DNA from: Przewalskia tangutica
Taxonomy: Eukaryota; Streptophyta; Magnoliopsida; Solanales; Solanaceae
Assembly: GCA_029844215.1 (NCBI GenBank)
Contig: CM056724.1
Coordinates: 4,582,307-4,646,306 of the forward strand
Direction: 5' to 3'
DNA: 64,000 nt
Shown here piece after piece: positions 57,913-64,000 of the stretch. Numbering within the stretch: the first letter of the stretch is position 1; every line of letters begins with the position of its first letter. Made by a program: the position numbers and the translations under genes. Below the pieces are notes generated by a model, which saw nothing but the letters and a program-made list of their open reading frames with translations, did no database searches and was not told where the DNA came from.

Positions 57913-58679
57913 CACGATAAGTTTAATGCGGTCTGATCCTTACTGGAACCTCGTAGATAATGGGAATTTAGAGAACCAAGTTATATATCATATGTGTATA
58001 TTTTAAGGTAAACGTTGTGTAATTATGGGAGAATTGCATGTTTAATGCATTCACAAAACTCCATGAAACATGAGTATTGTCATGCACGTCGTCAAAACTT
58101 TTCGTATCTTGTATCCTACATTCCTGCTCGACCAACATTGATAAATACTTAAAAGTATATCCTTCAACGACTCTATATTTTCTTAATTTCCTTTTCGAAT
58201 CTTCGTTATGTTCTATTTAATTTTGAAAAATAACATTATAAGAAAATAATACAAAATTTGGAAGGTAAGTCTCACCCCCTTATGGTATTCTCTTTACCAA
58301 ACATATGCTCATTCTAGCTAGTCGTGACGACGTCTCATTATTAAGTTTTCCAGTCGGCCCCACTCGGACCAAGACAGAACTTTTACTTGTTCAAATAACA
58401 ATTAAGGTGAAGCAGGGTCAGGAACGACGAATCTCTTTATGATAAACAGATCCATTTTGCAAGTTCGTTATTGGTTATATGCTTATATTAATTGGTCCTT
58501 AAATATAATTGTCACGGCCCAAGTCCATGATACTAATTGTCCGTTTTGACCCAATAAACTCCAAAAGTGTGATATCATACAAACTTATCATGGCGTGCCT
58601 ATGAAGCTAGTTACTTTCTGATCATCGTGTAAGACATATAAAATAATTTGAGTAAATACGAATTTCATTTTGAGTGCGA
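57913..58679. other. Intergenic DNA
   Basis: The stretch is AT-rich with no gene or repeat boundary that I can support. Confidence 0.4.
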
Positions 58680-58694
58680 GTAATGAATCTTCTT

Positions 58695-58896
58695 TTTTTT
58701 TGTTGACGGCGAACGCACCGCTACTCTTTCGAGCGCAGTGTAAACCCCGACCGACGCAGTGAAATGCAAACCACGTTAGCCATGTAAACCACACTTGGCA
58801 GTGTACGTGACAGTGCCAACCGAAGGTTTATGCGAGGATCGAACTCGCGACTCATGGCCCGCTATCACTTCATTCTGTACTTTCTTGCGATAATAA
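58695..58896 (-). repeat. tRNA-derived SINE with perfect 15-bp target duplication
   Basis: It is flanked by gtaatgaatcttctt at 58680-58694 and 58897-58911. On the minus strand the B-box gcgagttcgatcctcgc is clear. The 3' end is agagtagcggtgcg, then gttgacaaaaa-type tail. It shares blocks with the SINE at 5186-5448. Confidence 0.88.
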
Positions 58897-58911
58897 GTAA
58901 TGAATCTTCTT

Positions 58912-59400
58912 GTAGGGATATATGTATGTGTATGTGTGTCCCCAATAGACATGTCCATTTTCAGTTGTTTTAACTTAAAATTTTATGAAAATATATTGAA
59001 CTACGATTTAAATTTTTGTAAGATACTATAAATATTAGACAATAATTTAATAACTTATCTATGAGGTTGAAAATATATAAACAAACACTAAACACAAATT
59101 TAACATTATCCCAAAGGATAACTTCTAAGAGCTATATTTGACAACTTCAAGAAATAAGTACACTATCTACATAGGGGCATACAGAAAGATATTTGTTAAA
59201 ATTACAAGAATCACCATTCAAATGGGTTGGTCTTTAATCTTTGCCCATTCAAATGAGTTGATCTATAATTTTTGTTCTTTATCGATTGAATTTATATCTA
59301 GTGGGATATAAATTTTTTAAAGGGTAAACGTTATACCAGATATAACTTTTAAAATATTATAATGTGAAAATATAAACTTATGCATCGCAAAAAGTGTTAT
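58912..59400. other. Intergenic DNA
   Basis: The stretch is AT-rich. A local direct repeat (cattcaaatggg and cattcaaatgag near 59214-59255) is the only structure noted. Confidence 0.4.
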
Positions 59401-60060
59401 TTGTTGGGTTATTCGCACAAATACCCATGTTTCGGGGTGTTCTTTATTTTTATCCCTCAAATATATGATCTTTAATTTTTACCCTTTAGTACTTTAAGTC
59501 ACATATAAGAAGATGAAAAATAAATTGGCACTGGAACATACATAACTTTTTCGTGCGACATTAAATTTATAATTTTACATCACAATAACCCACAAGTTAT
59601 GTCATAAAAGGCATAACTTATGCATTTACCGGCATAAGTTGCTAACACTTATAGTAACTTAGGCCGGTAAAGATATAATGCATTTCATTGAAACACGCAT
59701 ACACACGATAGATCCGAGAGGGTCAAAAATTCATTTTCAGAAAATAAAACTCAATAAGTGTTACACAACTTATGATGGTAAGAGCATAATGTATTTTATC
59801 GCAACACACATAAAAAAATCAAACTTATGTCGAATGGAGCATAACTCGTGAGATGTTACAAAGCTTATGCTAGCAAAGCCATAATGCAATTCATAGTCAA
59901 CCCGACATAAGTAAGTTTTGCCGAGCGGGATATAACTTGTGGTATATTATGATGCGAAAATATAAACTTATAGGGCAAGCGAAAAATGAGTATTTTAGTC
60001 CACAAAATTCAATAAATAAGCAGCAAAGATAAAATTAAAGACCACATATACGAGAAGAAA
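59400..60060. mobile_element. Foldback-type MITE with internal cataactta repeats
   Basis: The arm tatatgatctttaattttta (59463) is mirrored by taaaattaaagaccacatata (60029-60050). Between them the words cataacttatg, acttatgc and gccggtaaag recur in both orientations (59520-59960). This is the structure of a foldback element common in Solanaceae. Exact borders are uncertain. Confidence 0.5.
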
Positions 60061-60063
60061 AAA

Positions 60064-60172
60064 AAGAGTCAACCTGATGCACTAAGCTCCCGCTATGCGC
60101 AGGGTTCGGAGCTAAATCACAAGGATCTAATGTACTGTAACCTTACCTTACATTTCTGCAAGAGGCTATAAT
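60064..60172 (-). repeat. Au-like SINE, 5' truncated
   Basis: On the minus strand the order gcctcttgcagaaatg, aaggtaaggttaca, gcgcatagcgggagctta and gtgca, then a T-rich end, matches the 3' half of the plant Au SINE. A perfect 21-bp direct repeat beginning cacatatacgagaag flanks it (60043-60063 and 60173-60193), a clear target duplication. Confidence 0.82.
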
Positions 60173-60193
60173 CACATATACGAGAAGAAAAAA

Positions 60194-60487
60194 CTAAATA
60201 CCAGTGGGTTTGAAGGGAAATCCACGCAAAAACTTGTTGTTTGTTAGACAAAAGTTAAAGACCAACCCATTTTAAGGCCATATAAGTGCCAAACTGCCAA
60301 TGACCCAAAACATGAAGACATCTTTACGGACCTATGAAAATGGCCCAAGTTTTAATTATTGGACTAAGAACGGGCCTACCATGCATTAGCCCAATAAACT
60401 TTTTTGGCCCGTAAAGAGAGCCATTATCAGGGAACCATATACAGATAAGATAACGTTATACTGTGAAATACAGAAAACTGAGTAGCA
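60194..60487 (+). promoter_or_regulatory. Promoter and leader of plastid bL9c
   Basis: An I-box-like GATAAGATAA lies at 60444-60453, about 35 bp before the start codon, an element common in light-responsive promoters. No clear TATA box is seen. Motif function is inferred. Confidence 0.45.
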
Positions 60488-60861
60488 ATGGCGTCCACAG
60501 CAACAAGTCTGTCATGGAGTTCATCATTTTGCCTCCACAATTACACCTTAGCCAAAAACACCAATCTTGAAACATCAAAATTATCAGAGAGAACCTCAAT
60601 TTTAACAATTGTGGCTCAAAAAAAAGCCAACAAAATACGAAAGGTAAAGTAATTCTTGAAATGTGATAATGGGTTCCCATTTTTTATTCCATTATGTATA
60701 TATTATAGCTAAATGTTTTTTTTTATGGAGCAGATAATATTGAAAGAGGATATTACACAGTTGGGAAAAAAAGGAGATCTTTTGGATGTTAAAGCTGGAT
60801 TCTTTAGGAATTATTTGCTACCATTGGGCAAAGCTCAAATTGTGACAGCTGCACTTATCAA
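60488..60861 (+). CDS. RPL9: Chloroplast 50S ribosomal protein bL9c, exons 1-2 (3' part not in window)
   Basis: Exon 1 (60488-60643) encodes 52 residues starting MASTATSLSWSSSFCL, a Ser/Thr-rich, acid-poor plastid transit peptide, and ends with a KKANKIRK linker. Exon 2 (60734-60861) continues in frame with IILKEDITQLGKKGDLLDVK and AGFFRNYLLPLGKAQIV. This is the conserved N-terminal rRNA-binding domain of bL9. Both junctions are GT-AG; exon 2 ends in phase 2 at ATCAA followed by GTAACT. bL9 is part of the plastid 50S subunit. The remaining C-terminal domain is not found in the next 3.1 kb, which instead contains SINE and copia sequence. Either intron 2 was enlarged by these insertions and later exons lie past the window, or the gene is truncated. 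Confidence 0.9.
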
Positions 60862-60917
60862 GTAACTTGTTTAATTATACTTGGAACTATTATTTTGCCA
60901 TTTGTTTTCATTGGTTT

Positions 60918-61042
60918 TCGAGCCGAGTATCTTTCGAAAACAACCTCTCTGCCCTACAAAGGTAGAGAAGGTAGAGGTAAGGTCTGATTACTTCCTACTT
61001 TCCCCAAACACCACTTGTGGGATTACACTGGTATGTTGTTGC
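60918..61042 (+). repeat. TS-like SINE, 5' truncated, in bL9c intron 2
   Basis: It starts cgagccgagtatctttcg and ends ggtatgttgttgc, the TS-type 3' module. The flanks are tttcattggttt at 60906-60917 and 61043-61054, a perfect 12-bp duplication. Confidence 0.8.
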
Positions 61043-61272
61043 TTTCATTGGTTTAGATTCTCTGTTCTTTATCTACATTTTGTTGAGTTAATGTTTGCTA
61101 ATATTGATCACTTTCTGGATAAGTGTTAAGTTTGTTTATTCCTTTTGGAGCCTGTTAATGCATGACTTTAAGGGTTGATTTATTCACATTTCTCGGTCAA
61201 CTTTATCGTGCTTTTTATAGTATTTATCCATGACCTTTTTATCCTATTATTTTGTGCTTTGAATTGCTTGTT

Positions 61273-61305
61273 CTTGAGCCGAGGGTCTACCGGAAACAGG
61301 CGTTT
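61273..61305 (+). repeat. Fragment of a TS-like SINE
   Basis: ttgagccgagggtctaccgg and aaacagg are the start of the TS-type 3' module. The rest is missing. Confidence 0.5.
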
Positions 61306-61479
61306 GAGGTACCGCTACTCCTTTGACCGGTTTATTGGGAGAAAGTAATCCATAACCTCGGATACTTGAGGGGATTAAATTCCTTAAGGACATAGTGAAT
61401 TCTGTGGTCTCAAATACTTCTTTTGTCATCTTCTTTCTCGGTTTTTATTGAAATATTGCTTCATTGTTTGAACATTGTT

Positions 61480-61862
61480 TTACTAACAAATTATTGTTCC
61501 GAGCAGCGAATCACACAAGACACTGGCTCAGTTTTTTATGTTATAAAAATTATGCAGAATGCAGATGATGTGCAGTATATTTTTTGATTAAAAAAATGAG
61601 GGACAAGCCTCTATTTTTAGTCAAAATTTGGTGCTAATGGTGTCTATTCGGAATAGACACAAATGTGTGAACAATCTCGTGTCTGTTCAAATTGTAGGAA
61701 ATAATCCAGCATATTCTAGAGTATTCCGAAAAAATATATTATTATTCCGCGAAATTCAAATTTAAATTGTGAAAATAATAACTTCAAATTTACTTGTTCC
61801 TCCTCCATTTCTCATTCACACCCACTTAGCTAGCTTAACACTTAGCTAGCTTAAACAATTCC
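61480..61862 (-). repeat. Probable 3' LTR of the right-edge copia element
   Basis: On the minus strand a purine-rich catgtggga with attgttt at about 61861-61870 marks the junction from internal sequence to LTR. No second LTR is in the window, so borders are estimates. Confidence 0.5.
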
Positions 61863-63104
61863 CACATGAATGGGGAATGACTATATGATGAAAAATATGC
61901 ATGCATGATAAAAATTGTGTGATTCGTAAGCAAAAATTAATTGCATCTGGATAAGTAGGTTTCCATTTGAACTTTTCGTAGTGAACATATGTCGGATATA
62001 CTCGGGAAATCGATAGATTTGATATTTTTGAACCGTCGAGCTTTGGTGCATACCTAAACAATCACATGTCACACAATTAACCCTTTAACCGTCTTTGATT
62101 CTCACTGTTGTGTTTGTTTCAGCCATGAACACCACTTGGTTTCATGAGTGCGTAAAACATGGACCTTTACATAAAATACTTGAGGTGGGTTACACTTCAC
62201 ACTCACATAGGCGAATCCTAAACGTATCGTCCCGTAGATACACTATCTGGTCATAATCCGTCATATCTGTCAAACTTAAAAACCATTAAAAAGCTTAAGC
62301 TCTATTAACTCGTTAAAAAACCTTAATGCTTTATCCTTGTTTCTAAACATTGTCTTCATCATGAGAATATGTTGAGTTATTTGACAATATTGAACCGCCA
62401 TTCATAACTTTATTTGATTTCTTTGAACCTAGCTTTTGGGATCTCCAGTCTACTAGGTAGAGTTACCGCCATGATGACTTGTCCTAAGCCTTAAACCCAT
62501 TCTCTTCGATGATCTTTCAACTGCCTCTCTTATTAGGCCTTTTGTAAGTGGATCCGAAACGTTATTCCACTGTAGTTGTCGAACAATATTATGTCTTTGT
62601 CGTATGTGACGAGATTTACCTTTATCCATAACGATCCCTGTCCTTTCTATTGTTTCTTGGCTATCACAATGTATGCATATAGGTGACACAGATTTGGGCC
62701 AGAAAGGAATATCTTCTAAGAAATTCCGGAGCCATTCCAATTTTTCACCGGCTTTGTCCAGAGCTATGAACTCAAGACTTCATTGTTGAGCGAGCAATAC
62801 ATGTATGTTTGGACGACTTCCATGACACCGCTCCTCCACTAATCGTGAATACATATCCACTTGTGGATTCTGTTGATCCGGTGATCCAGTTTGAATCACC
62901 GTATCCTTCAATAACCGCGAGATATTTATTGTAATGCAAGACAAAGTTTTCGGTATGTTTTAAATATCCAAGAACTCGTTTCATTGCCATCCAATGTGTT
63001 TGATTGAGATTACTCGTGTACAGACTTAGTTTACTTATAAGTTATAGCACAAGCTATATCTGGTCGCGTACAGTTCATGATGTACATTATACTTCCCAAT
63101 ACCC
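61863..63104 (-). pseudogene. Ty1/copia fragment, RNase H part, interrupted at 63105
   Basis: The minus strand gives the end of reverse transcriptase near 63090-63000 (MYIMNCTRPDIACAI). RNase H follows at 62990-62453 (YGDSNWITGSTESTSGYVF, CIHCDSQETIERTG, GKSRHIRQRHNIVRQL). Stops and frameshifts are present. About 580 bp of non-coding sequence follows before the LTR. The same element continues at 63873-64000, on the far side of a hAT insertion, and runs off the window. Confidence 0.88.
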
Positions 63105-63872
63105 TATATCGGTCCGGGTATCGACAGATTCGGACTGCATCGATAGGTTACCGGCCCGACCGAGATCGACCGATAAGGTTTCGATCTGAAGTCGAGATCC
63201 GACCGACCGATATCAGATCGGCGGTATCGGCCGGACCGATAAGGTTTTGTCCGGGTCGGTCTGAAGCCCGTTTTTTTAAAATTGAATTTCCAATACTGAA
63301 ATTGACATTCTCGGACACATTACCACAAAATTTGGACGTTGAAATCTATTGTAAATCGCGAGATCTTTAGTGAAGAAAAGGGAAAATTAGTAACGATTTG
63401 GTGGAAAAGTGAAATTAATTGGCAAGACAGACGTTTTTGGAGAAATCGGCTGCGCCAAACCTCCTGCGGCAGTTTGGTCCGGGCCCGTCTCGAAAAAATA
63501 CGCGAAATCAATTTTTTTTTAAGTGAAACGGACGTCCGAGCACAGAGTTATGACCATTTAAAGTTGCACCAATTTACAACTTCTTTCTTCTCTCTTCCTA
63601 TATTTTATGTTAATGCTTCACATTAAAACATAAAGTCTTAAACATGTAAATAGTCTAACATTAGGAAATATTGCAATTAAATATAATTAGGGCTGACCGG
63701 GGGGGGGGGGGGGGAGTATTAAGGGACCGGGTAATTATCGGGTTGCCGGACATGATCCTTATCGGTCCGGGTAATTTTCTGGTTCTCGTATCCGGACCGA
63801 TAACTTTTCGATCCGGGTATCGGTCCGGGTCTCGGGTAATTACCGGGAGTATCCGGAACGATAACAGCCCTA
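63105..63872. mobile_element. hAT-type nonautonomous element inside copia reverse transcriptase (element K)
   Basis: The right end cgataacagcccta is intact. The left end (tatcggtccgggtatcgac) has lost its terminal bases, and no target duplication remains. The core (ttgaaatctattgta, atcgcgagat, aaacggacgtccgag, gttatgacc) is homologous to elements F and G. The copia frame stops at one side and resumes at the other, which fixes the borders. A second tagggctgacc motif followed by a 16-nt G run lies at 63691-63714. Confidence 0.78.
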
Positions 63873-64000
63873 AGTCCAACTGACATTCACTTTCACCTTT
63901 GTTCTTTGCAAGAGCAAGGTTTACGTCAATTGTAGTCTTTGTATTTTTGAAATCTAAATACTTGAACTTCTCAAGCAACATTCCAATGTAATGAGACTGA
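63873..64000 (-). pseudogene. Continuation of the right-edge copia reverse transcriptase
   Basis: The minus strand reads SHYIGMLLEKFKYLDFKNTK and then KNKGESECQ, the segment that precedes the block at 63090 in copia reverse transcriptases. It is cut by the window edge. Confidence 0.82.

Noticed and set aside
1..64000. CRISPR arrays, bacterial operons, plastid or mitochondrial inserts, rRNA genes
   Set aside because: None seen. Genes have introns, SINE and LTR content is plant nuclear, and no long GC-even organellar blocks occur.

Overview
The window is nuclear DNA of a flowering plant, most likely a member of the Solanaceae. It is AT-rich, its genes have GT-AG introns, and it carries a plant histone H2B, a chloroplast ribosomal protein gene with a transit peptide, and SINE families (TS-like, Au-like, tRNA-derived with a poly(A) tail) known from that family. 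The Solanaceae assignment is inference. No prokaryotic, organellar or CRISPR-like sequence was seen.

Only five host genes are well supported. They are (i) a 17-exon gene at 26370-37031 (+) for a two-PHD-finger, GNAT-like chromatin protein; (ii) CKS1 at 38865-41730 (+), 3 coding exons, 88 aa; (iii) an intronless histone H2B at 47409-47825 (-); (iv) an intronless STOP1/STOP2-type C2H2 zinc-finger gene at 50942-52111 (-); and (v) the first two exons of plastid ribosomal protein bL9c at 60488-60861 (+). A broken MAPR/cytochrome-b5-like pseudogene lies at 46843-47140 (-). A possible 35-codon small gene lies at 7029-7136 (+).

The rest is a nested graveyard of mobile DNA. From 1 to 26 kb there are a broken LINE, three SINEs or SINE remnants, a decayed Ty1/copia element (10.85-16.0 kb), a reversed copia fragment (16.3-17.3 kb), and seven elements with hAT-type ends. 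Most of these hAT-type elements have exact or near-exact 8-bp target duplications. A Harbinger-like MITE sits just upstream of the PHD gene. The PHD gene has a triplicated repeat in intron 3, and the third copy was hit by another 8-bp-TSD element. CKS1 intron 2 holds a pogo/Tigger transposase relic. From 42.5 to 47.3 kb there is a relic autonomous hAT element, then a hAT-like element that encloses the MAPR pseudogene. From 53.1 to 57.9 kb there is a two-LTR copia element on the minus strand. From 61.5 kb to the right edge, a copia element lies downstream of bL9c exon 2 and itself carries a hAT insertion.

The host genes do not form a pathway, although CKS1 and H2B are both cell-cycle linked. 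The main unusual themes are the set of hAT-type elements built from different subterminal repeat vocabularies, the gene fragment enclosed by one of them, and the multi-level nesting that can be read from target-site duplications.
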